DNA of 13,684 nucleotides from Pseudomonadota bacterium. GTDB lineage: Bacteria; Pseudomonadota; Alphaproteobacteria; Sphingomonadales; Sphingomonadaceae. Where the stretch lies: NCBI GenBank assembly GCA_023387085.1, contig JAEWIL010000043.1:1-13684 (forward strand), read 5' to 3'. A program made the translations under genes and the position numbers. Numbering within the stretch: the stretch's first letter is position 1; each line of letters opens with the position of its first letter. Of this stretch, positions 1-8,000 are shown one piece after another. The notes beneath the pieces were generated by a model. The model did no database searches and was not told the DNA's origin. It saw only the letters and a program-made list of their open reading frames with translations.

Positions 1-869
1 GGCGCCGCACTGCCATGATCAGTGCGGCGCCCGAAGGCGCGATCGGCGACGGCGTTCTCAGCGAACTTCGCCGCTACGGGGTCGATATTGCGTCTGTGCT
101 GCGACCCGCGGGCCGCATGGGGCTCTATTATTATCTTCCCGGCGGCCCGATGCGGCCTGCCGAGGTCGTCTATGATCGCGCGGGATCGGCTTTTGCCGAG
201 GCAAGGCCGACGGACTGGAACTGGAATCGTCTGCTGGACGGCATCGGCTGGCTGCATGTGTCGGGCGTGACGCCTGCGCTCGGGTCGCGGAGCGCCGAAG
301 CGGTGCTCGAAGCCGTGACGCGTGCTCGGGCGTCGGGGATCGGTGTATCGTTCGACGGCAACTGGCGCGGCCGACTCTGGGAGCGCTGGCAAGCCGACCC
401 GGCCGCGATTTTGAAACCGATCGTCGCACAGGCAACGGTGCTGTTCGGCAATCATCGCGACGCAGGGCTGCTCCTTGGACAGGCATTTTCGGGTGATGGC
501 GAGGACCGGCGGCGCGAAGCGGCGCTTGCGCTGTTCGATCATTTCCCCTCGCTCGAATATGTCGCGTCGACCGCGCGCGAGATTGTCGGCCCTGATATGC
601 ACCGGATCACGGCGCGTATCGACACCCGCGGCGACAGCGGGGCCAGCGATCCCGCCGTCGTCGCGCCGGTGATCGACCGGGTCGGAACCGGCGACGCATT
701 TGCCGCGGGCGTTCTCGACGGGCTGTGGCAAGGGAAGGGGCTGGCGGACGCTGCCAAACACGGCCTCGCGCTGTCGGTGCTCAAACACGGCATCCGCGGC
801 GATTTCGCGCCCTTTGCGCCTGCGACCGTCGATCGGCTGTCGCACGTCACTCAGGATATCTCGCGCTAA
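1..869 (+). CDS. kdgK: 2-keto-3-deoxygluconate kinase-like PfkB sugar kinase, 5' end cut by window
   Basis: Probably phosphorylates 2-keto-3-deoxygluconate with ATP in the cytoplasm, feeding the lower Entner-Doudoroff pathway. The frame is open to the window edge: the codons before the ATG at 15 read R-R-T-A, and the run RTAM-ISAAPEGAIGDG matches the usual early part of the family (RTAMVSALGDD-like), so the true start lies upstream and the ATG at 15 is internal. YDRAGSA (around residues 53-59 counted from base 15) is typical of KDG kinases. The PfkB C-terminal signature DRVGTGDAFAAG is at residues 221-232, with the expected catalytic Asp in GTGD. About 284 residues are visible, so only a short N-terminal piece is missing. 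It converges on the MaoC remnant, whose stop lies 15 bp beyond this gene's stop. The exact sugar is inferred; another 2-keto sugar acid kinase is possible. Confidence 0.82.
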   Translation, partial: RRTAMISAAPEGAIGDGVLSELRRYGVDIASVLRPAGRMGLYYYLPGGPMRPAEVVYDRAGSAFAEARPTDWNWNRLLDGIGWLHVSGVTPALGSRSAEAVLEAVTRARASGIGVSFDGNWRGRLWERWQADPAAILKPIVAQATVLFGNHRDAGLLLGQAFSGDGEDRRREAALALFDHFPSLEYVASTAREIVGPDMHRITARIDTRGDSGASDPAVVAPVIDRVGTGDAFAAGVLDGLWQGKGLADAAKHGLALSVLKHGIRGDFAPFAPATVDRLSHVTQDISR

Positions 870-884
870 AGTCCCTGCCGGGGC

Positions 885-1125
885 TCAGGCCGCGGGCCGG
901 ACATGCCGCTGCATCAGATTGACGAACGACATCAGGACCACGCCGTCCTGATGGGTGACGGCCATCCGCACGGTGAGCACGCGCGGTCGGGCTTGCTTAG
1001 CGACCGGGCGATGTCGATCGCCTCGCGTTGCGCGGGAGGTCGCCGGGGCGCACGGCGAGGTGCCACTGCAGATCGTCGATCGTGAGCCCCAGGAGCCATG
1101 GTCGTGCCCATTCAAAAGAGAGTCC
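885..1125 (-). pseudogene. MaoC-like dehydratase C-terminal remnant, frameshifted
   Basis: Read on the minus strand, three frames joined in order give a typical C-terminal half of a MaoC/hot-dog-fold dehydratase. Frame one gives LTIDDLQWHLAVRPGD (bases about 1090-1040), frame two gives AQREAIDIARSLSKPDR (about 1040-980), and frame three gives VLTVRMAVTHQDGVVLMSF and on to the stop TGA at 887-885. The family pattern is a DDL-W-x-PVRPGD strand, then an SRSKPDRG turn, then VRMAVTNQDGxxVMSF, so the pieces fall in the correct order and spacing with two frame changes. Nothing recognisable as the N-terminal half (the HVD-containing part) is found upstream to 1337, so the gene is also truncated. Sequencing error could explain the indels but not the missing front half. 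Family recognition is by eye. Confidence 0.55.
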
Positions 1126-1337
1126 GATGTCCGGACAGAATGGGCTTCGGCCTGAGCTTTGCAATTTAAGAGCTGTTAAAAGTTGTTGCGAGAACCTGCG
1201 TGCCGAGTGGCCGCTTTCGAGGCCGCGCGAATGAAATGCGGACAGTCCAATTTCGGCCAGTTCAAGCGGCTGATTTCGGTCGTCGGGGGGCAGGGAGAAA
1301 ATTCTGCGGCGCGGTGGCCAGAGGCGGCGATACGTTC
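1126..1337. other. Intergenic stretch with no recognised gene
   Basis: This lies between the MaoC remnant and the 3' end of the P-loop gene. A minus-strand open frame runs through it into the remnant but its translation has no recognisable family character. It may contain the degraded front of the MaoC gene, but I cannot see it. No tRNA, repeat array or clear terminator was noticed. Confidence 0.4.
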
Positions 1338-1826
1338 TCAACGATGCGTCGTGACGATCAACCCTTCTTCGTCCGAAGGAGGAACAAGGTGGCTGGTGAA
1401 CAGGTCGAATTCCTCGTCGCTGACCACATACTCATGGCCACCCTCGGCGTTCCTGCGATGCAGACGCGCCCGGCAGACTTCATCGGGAACGTCGAGGAAG
1501 TGCAGCTCGTGCCTGCAACCGGCAGCTTCGGACAGCTCGCGCATCCAGGCTCTGCTCGACGGCGTGTTCGCTGGAAAATCAAGCACGACCGACAGGCCGG
1601 ATCGTAGATGCTCGATCAGGTGCGGACCGATAGCAGCCCGAAGGCGACCGGCATTTCGTACGTAGTCGGCGAGATCATTCTGCTCGCCCGAGTAAAGGGC
1701 TGCAAGAAGCGGATCTTCGCGCACGACGACGCGACCCGGCGCTTCGCCGAGCTTAGTCGTGAACGTTGACTTTACGGCTCCGATCTTGCCGCACACGAAA
1801 TGAAGCGTCGGTTCTTCTCTCGTCAT
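1338..1826 (-). CDS. Small AAA/P-loop ATPase (kinase-like) with altered Walker A
   Basis: A 162-residue P-loop NTPase of the small 'AAA family ATPase' type found next to unrelated genes in many proteobacteria. These resemble nucleotide or small-molecule kinases; the substrate is unknown. The N-terminal strand HFVCGKIGAVKST (residues 9-21) is a Walker A motif, but the family GKIGAGKS is here GKIGAVKS: codon GTA (Val18) stands where a Gly codon is expected. Later segments look conserved: VVLDFPANT (strand plus Walker-B-like Asp), HFLDVPDEVCRARLHRRN (lid-like arginines), and a C-terminal FDLFTSHLVPPSDEEG typical of the group. Start at 1826 is supported by AGGAG six bases upstream. An out-of-frame ATG just before it makes only a two-codon reading. 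The length is normal, so apart from Val18 the gene looks intact. Whether it still binds ATP is uncertain. Confidence 0.75.
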   Translation of the reverse strand: MTREEPTLHFVCGKIGAVKSTFTTKLGEAPGRVVVREDPLLAALYSGEQNDLADYVRNAGRLRAAIGPHLIEHLRSGLSVVLDFPANTPSSRAWMRELSEAAGCRHELHFLDVPDEVCRARLHRRNAEGGHEYVVSDEEFDLFTSHLVPPSDEEGLIVTTHR

Positions 1827-2251
1827 GCCATGCTCCTATTGCTTCGCGGGCCAGCATATATGTCGATCGCGTATTAGAATGCATGCATCGGGCGAGCCCG
1901 GGCGGTGCGGTCGTTCGGAGCGCTCTGCCTGTCTGCCTCGTCCCGCTGACACGCTATGTGCTGCGGCTTCCGCCGGTTGTTGCGTTGGGCTCCGAAGAGA
2001 TTGTAGCGTCCGTCGGCGAAACGATCAGGCGTTACGCCGTCGGGGAGGTTCTTGAGGTTACGCGCCAGCGGACGGGATAGAATCAACTGCTGCTTTGGAA
2101 CGCGCTTTCGCGCGCAGCGGGCCTTCTTCAAATGGCCATCTGACGCTGCATTGCCCAAAAGAACGCCCGCCCGTTCGAAACCGGACGGCGTAAGGTGAAG
2201 AGCCGTGTTTGATATTGTACCGCGACGCCGAAAAAGAGCAGCTCTCGCGCC
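1827..2251. other. 425-bp intergenic region, no recognised gene
   Basis: This holds the upstream region of the minus-strand P-loop gene (right of 1826) and the downstream region of the AhpD-like gene. Open frames exist on both strands (plus to 2080; minus 2158-1874) but neither has a convincing ribosome site or a recognisable protein family, and the minus one is rich in Arg, Gln and Asn as expected of a chance frame. A short hairpin near 2235-2245 is listed separately. No repeat or RNA gene is evident. Confidence 0.4.
2231..2245 (-). terminator. Weak intrinsic-terminator-like hairpin after the AhpD-like gene
   Basis: On the minus strand the sequence AGAGCTGCTCTTTTT lies 6 bp beyond the AhpD-like stop codon: a four-base stem (AGAG/CTCT) with a CTG loop and a run of T. 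The stem is short, so this is only a possible terminator for the minus-strand gene. Confidence 0.3.
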
Positions 2252-2698
2252 TCAGGGCTTGGCCGCAACCGGAAGACGGAATGGTGCGCCAAGCCTGTTA
2301 AAGGCGTTCATCGCCGCAATCGCGATCGTCAGGTCCACGAGGTCTTTCGGCTCGAATGCCTCGGCCGCCGCTGCATAGGCCTCGTCGGAAGCATGGGTGT
2401 CGCTGACGCGCGTGACTTCCTCCGCCCAGGCCAAAGCCGCGCGATATTGGTCGGGGAACAGATGCGGGACTTCGTCCCACACCGGAAGCAGCGCGACCTT
2501 GTCGATCGGCATGGTCTTGAGAAGGTCCCGGCTATGCAGATCGATACAGTGAGCGCATCCGTTGATCTGCGAGACCCGGAGGAAAACGAGGTGGATCAGC
2601 TCTTCGGGAAGGGCTGTGTTGTTGGTGACATAATGATGTACCCCGTACAGCGCCTTCGCTCCAGCGGGAGCGACTTCGGACCAATTCAACCGCTTCAT
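2252..2698 (-). CDS. Carboxymuconolactone decarboxylase / AhpD-like protein
   Basis: A 148-residue alkylhydroperoxidase-D-like helical protein. The hallmark C-x2-C-x3-H is present as CAHCIDLHSRD (Cys48, Cys51, His55), preceded by a Glu in the EELIHL helix. In AhpD this site is a redox-active disulfide with proton relay, reducing peroxides or passing electrons to a peroxiredoxin. The family N-terminus (LNWxEVAP-GAKALYGVHHYV) and the C-terminal stretch AMNAFNRLGAPFR are both present, so the gene looks complete. The frame is open for 14 more codons, but I choose the ATG at 2698 because AAGGA lies about 9 bases upstream and the family starts here; the longer N-terminus looks non-coding. No peroxiredoxin or sigma gene is adjacent on this strand, so it may act alone in oxidative stress defence. 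The substrate is unknown. Confidence 0.85.
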   Translation of the reverse strand: MKRLNWSEVAPAGAKALYGVHHYVTNNTALPEELIHLVFLRVSQINGCAHCIDLHSRDLLKTMPIDKVALLPVWDEVPHLFPDQYRAALAWAEEVTRVSDTHASDEAYAAAAEAFEPKDLVDLTIAIAAMNAFNRLGAPFRLPVAAKP

Positions 2699-3350
2699 CT
2701 GATATTTCCTTTCTTCCTGAGCCGATATCGGCGGCACCATGCCTGACGAGCGGGATCGCGCCGCTGTGACATCCCGTGCAAAAAAATGTCGGGCGACCGG
2801 ATGTCGGCGAACGGGACCGGAAGAAAGGCCCGAGATGGATCTAGCGCACTGTACCGATCAGGCCGCGCCAAGAAACGAGGGGCAACGGCAATGTCTTACC
2901 GCCACGGAATGCCCGCTTATCCGGAAGTGGAGTTGAAAGCCGCCTGACCCCGATCGGCCACGACCAGCGATCTGCCTCGGTCGCAAATGTTCGGGGAGGA
3001 TGATGTTTCGGCCCACCGTCGAGCGCAATTTCTTGCGCGATGTGCTCACAGAAATTCCGTTAGCTGGAGCCAGCCGTCCACGAGCGCATGCTCGGCCGCA
3101 AGCAGGCCCAGGCTCTCGACGTTGCTCACGACCAGGACTGGCGGGCTGGGATGGCGCGCGAGACCGTTGGCGACGCTGATAGGGTCTCGCGCAGGGAGGT
3201 TGATCGTCGGCTTTCGCTGCATGGCTCCCAAAGCCGGACTGTCCGGCACCGGCCACACCGGCTCTCTGCCCGAATGAAGAATATTGCTCTGCCATGTCGG
3301 AAAATGCGAAGTCGTTCGTCTAGGAAGGCGAAGGGCAATTTAGGAGCGCT
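2699..3350. other. 650-bp region without a confident gene, upstream of the AhpD-like gene and of the sigma factor
   Basis: It should contain two divergent promoters, for the minus-strand AhpD-like gene and the plus-strand ECF sigma gene, but I cannot assign boxes with confidence. Several overlapping open frames occur on both strands without clear families. Only a minus-strand frame (3258-3046, separate entry) has somewhat protein-like composition. The ribosome site of the sigma gene, AGGAG at 3342-3346, is at the right end. Confidence 0.4.
3046..3258 (-). CDS. Possible small hypothetical protein or gene fragment
   Basis: An open frame of 70 residues from ATG at 3258. Its C-terminal half (ARHPSPPVLVVSNVESLGLL and the following AAEHALVDGWL) has protein-like hydrophobic patterning and G/C-rich third positions, faintly like the central strand of an alpha/beta domain. 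I do not recognise the family and see no good ribosome site, and the N-terminal half is unconvincing. It could be a remnant of a longer gene or a chance frame. Confidence 0.2.
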   Translation of the reverse strand: MWPVPDSPALGAMQRKPTINLPARDPISVANGLARHPSPPVLVVSNVESLGLLAAEHALVDGWLQLTEFL

Positions 3351-3827
3351 ATGTCGAGCCTCGCTGAGATGTTGGCAAAAGCCCGGCGCGCGGTGATACG
3401 GCGTGGCGTTACTGCAGAGGATGCGGATGAATTGGTGCACGACGCTTTTATCAAGGTCGAGCAATATGAACGGGCCCACGCGGCGGAATCGAAGGAGGCC
3501 CTGCTGGTGACGGCGGCGGTGAATCTTTCGATCGATCGTGCGCGCAAAAAGCGCCGTGCGCCTTTCGCCGAGCATGACGACATCGAGGCGGTCGCCGACG
3601 GTGCCCCCGATCCGGCGCAGGTCGTCGAGGAACGGGCGCGGCTTGCCCACGCGGCGCGCGGTCTTGACCAATTGCCCGAACGAACGCGGCGCATCCTGCT
3701 CAAACGCCGGCTCGAGAACCTCCCCTTCGCCGAAATCGCCCGATCGGAAAATATGTCGATCGCGGCGGTCGAAAAGCAGGTCGCGCGAGCGACGCTGCAA
3801 CTCGTGAAGTGGATGGAGCAATGGTGA
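3351..3827 (+). CDS. FecI-type ECF sigma factor
   Basis: A 158-residue extracytoplasmic-function sigma factor that would direct RNA polymerase to promoters of the adjacent import genes. Sigma region 2 spans about residues 10-69 (EDADELVHDAFIKVEQYER, then LLVTAAVNLSIDRARKKRR, the -10 recognition helix region). A charged acidic linker follows. Region 4 spans about 104-153 (LDQLPERTRRILLKRRLENL, then the helix-turn-helix FAEIARSENMSIAAVEKQVA for the -35 element). VEKQVARA is characteristic of the FecI group. The start at 3351 has AGGAG four bases upstream. The stop overlaps the start of the following anti-sigma gene (ATGGTGA), so the two are translationally coupled. The sigma is expected to be held by the FecR-like partner until the outer-membrane receptor signals ligand binding. 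Confidence 0.92.
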   Translation: MSSLAEMLAKARRAVIRRGVTAEDADELVHDAFIKVEQYERAHAAESKEALLVTAAVNLSIDRARKKRRAPFAEHDDIEAVADGAPDPAQVVEERARLAHAARGLDQLPERTRRILLKRRLENLPFAEIARSENMSIAAVEKQVARATLQLVKWMEQW

Positions 3828-4798
3828 ACCGTCCGAGCGGACCCGAGCGTACCGCGGCCGAGGCCGCCGCCTGGCTCGCGCGGCTGGAATCGACCGGCCG
3901 CACCGAAGCGACCGAAGCGGGGCTGCGCGCCTGGCTCGAAGTCGATGCGAGTCACCGCACGGCGTTCGAGAGGGCGATGGACCTTTGGGCGATCCTGCCC
4001 GGCGCCGCGGCATTGCGTGACGGGGCGGGCGCCGGAAAGGCCGAACACGGTCTCGCGTTCGGGGCTTGGCTGGCCGAGCGGAAGCGCGCTCTCTCGCTCG
4101 TTGCCTCGCTTCTGCTTGTCGTCGTGATCTCGGGATGGTGGGTGCTGCAACAGCCGACGGGTTATTCGACCGCAGTCGGCGAGCAAAAGGTCGCGACGCT
4201 GGAAGACGGCACGCGCATAGCCCTGAACACCGATACCCATCTGAACGTCCGTTATGAAGAGAAGCGGCGCAGCATTGTCCTCGACGAGGGCGAGGCGATG
4301 TTCGAGGTCGCCCGCAATCCGGCGCGCCCCTTCGTCGTGACCGCCGGTAACGAGAGCGTCACCGCGATCGGGACAAGCTTCATCGTTCGCAAGACGGGGG
4401 GCGTCGTCACCGTGACCCTCATCTCGGGCAAGGTCCGCGTCGACACGCACCCGTCGTCCGCCGGTGCACCCAGCGTGCGGTCCACCATGCTCGCCCCTGG
4501 CGAGCGGTTCGCCGCCGCGGGGAATGCTGCAGCGATGGTGACTTCCGTCTCGTCGGAGGCGGCGACGGCATGGCGACGGGGGCAGGTGATGTTCAACGAT
4601 GCGCCACTCTCCGTCGCGATTGCAGAGCTCAACCGCTATGGCGGGCCGCAGATTGACGTCGCCGATCCCCGGCTTGGCGGGCTTACCGTGTCGGGCGTCT
4701 TCGCCACCAACGACACGGCGGAGTTCGCCGACGCGGTCGCGGCGCTGCACGGGCTGACTGTCGACCGCGACGGGGGCCGCATTCGCTTGGGCCGTTAG
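3821..4798 (+). CDS. FecR-family inner-membrane anti-sigma / signal transducer
   Basis: A 325-residue regulator carrying the cell-surface signal from receptor to sigma factor. Cytoplasmic residues 10-60 form the FecR N-terminal domain (AAAWLARLESTGRTEATEAG, ending in SHRTAFERAMDLW). One membrane span lies at about 90-109 (LSLVASLLLVVVISGWW). The periplasmic FecR domain is at about 116-208 (YSTAVGEQKVATLEDGTRIA, then EGEAMFEVARNPARPFVV, then TAIGTSFIV). A C-terminal STN-like region at about 255-322 (VMFNDAPLSVAIAELNRYGG) is the part expected to dock with the receptor's N-terminal STN domain. I choose ATG 3821 rather than GTG 3809: GGAG lies just upstream and ATGGTGA overlaps the sigma stop. 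All domains are intact and the length is normal. It can act as anti-sigma and, in some homologues, as a pro-sigma activator. Confidence 0.92.
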   Translation: MVNRPSGPERTAAEAAAWLARLESTGRTEATEAGLRAWLEVDASHRTAFERAMDLWAILPGAAALRDGAGAGKAEHGLAFGAWLAERKRALSLVASLLLVVVISGWWVLQQPTGYSTAVGEQKVATLEDGTRIALNTDTHLNVRYEEKRRSIVLDEGEAMFEVARNPARPFVVTAGNESVTAIGTSFIVRKTGGVVTVTLISGKVRVDTHPSSAGAPSVRSTMLAPGERFAAAGNAAAMVTSVSSEAATAWRRGQVMFNDAPLSVAIAELNRYGGPQIDVADPRLGGLTVSGVFATNDTAEFADAVAALHGLTVDRDGGRIRLGR

Positions 4799-4821
4799 GC
4801 CGATTTCTATCATCGACGAAG

Positions 4822-4852
4822 GTTGCGCCTCTGCGGCGCGACGCGGTCGCGC
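4822..4852 (+). promoter_or_regulatory. Two mutually exclusive hairpins in the receptor leader
   Basis: Stem A pairs 4822-4829 (GTTGCGCC) with 4835-4842 (GGCGCGAC), eight pairs including one G-U, with a five-base loop. Stem B pairs 4836-4842 (GCGCGAC) with 4846-4852 (GTCGCGC), seven perfect pairs with a three-base loop. The two share 4836-4842, so only one can form. They lie 24-54 bp after the fecR-like stop and about 180 bp before the receptor start. No T tract follows, so a simple intrinsic terminator is not evident. This may be an end-of-operon structure, an attenuator, or a chance product of GC richness. Confidence 0.35.
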
Positions 4853-4888
4853 GCGCTCCGTCGGCGTTAGATCAGAGACATTCGCTAA

Positions 4889-4913
4889 ACCTATGAAATA
4901 GGTAACTATAGTT
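4889..4913. promoter_or_regulatory. Adjacent palindromes upstream of the TonB receptor gene, possible operator
   Basis: Bases 4889-4903 read ACCTATGAAATAGGT, a perfect six-base inverted repeat around GAA. Bases 4904-4913, directly adjoining, read AACTATAGTT, a perfect ten-base palindrome. They sit in an A/T-rich island within GC-rich sequence, 117-141 bp before the receptor ATG. Just downstream GTTCGCGGAA (4911-4920) is nearly repeated as GTTCGCGAAA (4925-4934). Such symmetry suits binding sites for dimeric regulators near a promoter. Which protein binds is unknown. Confidence 0.45.
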
Positions 4914-5029
4914 CGCGGAATCGCGTTCGCGAAAATTTTATTTCACCCCGATGTCGGTTTTGGGGCAATCGCGCGTCTGCTTGAATGAGGCGGGTCGCAA
5001 GCAACACCCCGTCCACAAGGGGGCCATTG

Positions 5030-8000
5030 ATGATTTCGAAAGCCACGCTCGCGGCTTGCGCCGCAACGATTGCCATCGTCTCCAATACCGCTGCGGCCCG
5101 GACGCAGGCAGAATATGACCTCGACCTGTCGGAGCAACCGCTCGGCCGCTCGCTTCGCGATGTCGCGTCGAAAACCGGGACCAATATCGTCTTCGTCAAT
5201 TCGGTGGTGCGAGGGAAGACGGCGCCAGCACTGCGCGGCCGCTTTACCGCCGGAAGCGCCTATCGCGCGCTGCTGCAGGGATCGGGGTTGGTCCTTCGCG
5301 AAACCGCAGGCGGTTCCTATGTCGTGACGCGTCCGGGGAGCACCACGCCCGCGGCGTCGGACCGTCCGGGTGCCGAAGGCGCGGGCTCGATCTCGGGCCG
5401 CGTCGCCCGGTCGGACGGCAATCGCAACATCGCCGGCGCGCTCGTGCGGATCGAGGAAACGGGGCAGATTGCCACTGCCGATGATCTCGGCAATTTCCGC
5501 TTCGCGCGCGTTCCCACTGGCAGCTACACGCTGACCGTTTCCTTCCTGGGCTTCATCGAGCAATCGACGCGCGTCGATGTGACCCGCGGCGAGCAGACGA
5601 ACGTCGAATTCTGGATGGACGAAGGGGGCAACGCGACCGGCGAGATTGTCGTCTATGGCTCGCGCAGCGCCCGTGCTAACGCGCTCAACCTCCAGCGCAC
5701 CGCTGAAAATAGCTCCGACGTCGTGTCGGTCGACGATCTCGGCAATTTCACCGGCACGACGATTTCGGAAGCTCTGCGCCGCGTTGCAGGGGTGTCGTTC
5801 CAGCGTGACGGGCTGACCGGCGACGGCACCAACATCATGATCCGCGGGCTCGACCCCGACATGAATGCGGTGAAGCTCAACGGGCTCAACCTGCCTGTCG
5901 GCAACGGCGTCGGCCGCTCTGCCGACCTGTCGAACATGCTCGCCGATTCGGTCAGCAAGATCACCATCAGCAAGAGCTTGCTGCCGAGCCAGGACAGCGC
6001 GGGCACCGGTGGTCTCGTCGAGATCGAGACGCTATCGCCGCTCAATCGGCCGCGCCGCTACGCCAATCTGCTCGTCGAAGGCGGAAAGTCCGGCAAGAAG
6101 TTCAGTGACGATGTGCTGGTGTCGGGAACGGTCGCCGGCAAGTTCGGCGCCGACGAGAATTTCGGCCTCAGCGCCTCGGTCCAGTATCGCAAGTCGAGCA
6201 ACCGTTCGATCAGCTATGGCCATAACCTCCGCTACGGCGAATTCCTGCCGCCCGACGCCGACGGCAATCCGACGCTCGAACAATATGACGCAGTCCACCC
6301 GCTTTCGGTCTTTCCCTTTCTGCCCGATGCGACACGCGCCTTTCCGCTCAGCCTCGGGACGACCTTCAACCATGTCGAGAATGAGAATGTCGCTGCGACG
6401 CTTTCGGCGGAGTGGAAAATCGGCGACCACAGCAACCTGAAATTCGACTTTCAGCATAGCGAAGCGCGGCGGACGACGACGCAGCTCAACGAAAGCTTCG
6501 GCGTCGACATCGACTATGTCGCGACACCGACAAGTGGGAATCGCACCGCGCTGATGGTCGACCTGACACCGGGCAACGAAGCACTCCAGCACACGCAAAA
6601 CTATGTGTATGACCGGGGCGCGCGCAACATCACCGACACCTACAGCCTCGGCGGCAGCACGAAGGCAGGGCGGTTCGAGTTCGAATATCTCATCGGCTAT
6701 GCGCATGGCAGCGAACGGCATCCGTCGAACTTTGGATTGCAGCTCCGCATGCCTGCAGCCGATGCGCGCGCCGAATATTTCCTCCCCGCCGCGACCGATC
6801 CGACACTTGGTTATATCGTGACGCCCTTCGGTCCGCGCGGCGGGAAGGGGCTTCAGCTTCCCTTGCTGACCGAAGCGGGATGGAATTTCGTCAATGACAC
6901 CTCCAACTTCACGATCGACGCAGCAAGCGGCCAGATCGACGCGACGCGCGGCCGGAACGACCGTTACACCGGCGAATATAGCGCGAAGTTCAACGCCGGC
7001 TGGGGCCCACTGACCTACATCGAGGCGGGCGTCCAATTCGAGCGCGTGAAGTTCCAGAGCCGGCTGACGCGATCGCAGTTCGGCGGCAATGTGCCGATCA
7101 GCACGCTGCCGCTCGATCTCGTTCCCAACGACCTCTCGCGCATCGGCATCACCGGGTCGCGCTTCGTCGTGATCAGCGAGGAATCGTTGCGGGACTTCGT
7201 CGACAATGTGGATGATTATGTCGGCGGAACTAGCGGACTGCTGCTGACCCCCATCGCGCTGCCCGACGACATCAACCGCGAACGGACGCTCGAACAGAAT
7301 CTTGCGGGTTATGTCCAGTCGCGCTTCGATTTCGGCAAGCTCGAGATCATCGGCGGGGTGCGTCTCAACCGGACGCGGCTGGAAGCCTCCAATCTGATCT
7401 TCCCGACCTATATCGGGCCGATCGATCCGTCGAACGGCGGCGGCTTCGGCATCGACCTCAAATTCCAGAATGATTTTACCCGGCTCGCGAACCAGAAGGC
7501 GACGGCGACCGATTGGCTGCCGCGCATGCTGTTCAACTATCGCCAGAGCGACAATCTGATCTTTCGCGGCGGCTATTTCCTGTCGGTCGCGCGGCCGCAG
7601 ATCAGCCAGCTGTCGGCGCAGACGCGGATCAGCTTTATCAACATTCCCATTCCGGGACCCGACGGGTTGAAGCCGATCCTGACGATCAATACCGGCAATC
7701 CCGATCTCAAGCCCGCGATGACGCATAATTTTGACCTCAGCGTCGAATATTATGACCAGGACATCGGGCTTCTGAAGCTGTCGGGTTTCTACAAGCGGAT
7801 CAAGAATCTGCTGCAGGCCAATGCGACGAACGGGCCCGCCCAGCTCGCCGCGGTGCCGCTCCCAGATCATATCTATTTCCAGGGCGCGCCCTATTTCGAT
7901 CCCGCGCATCCCGAAAATTACTTCATCACCGGCTCCACCCCCTCGAACAGCGACAAGATGGCGACGATCTGGGGTGTCGAGGCACAGGCCGAGCGGCGCT

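Noticed and set aside
1874..2158. Minus-strand frame of 94 codons as a small gene
   Set aside because: No ribosome site, no recognisable family, and Arg/Asn/Gln-rich composition typical of a chance frame.
3299..3322. GGAAAA followed by GTCTA upstream of the sigma gene as an ECF promoter
   Set aside because: The 13-base spacing is too short for an ordinary ECF -35/-10 pair, and short motifs like these are common.
3320..4813. Long minus-strand open frame opposite sigma and anti-sigma genes
   Set aside because: Antisense shadow of two well-recognised genes; composition is Arg-rich and unstructured.
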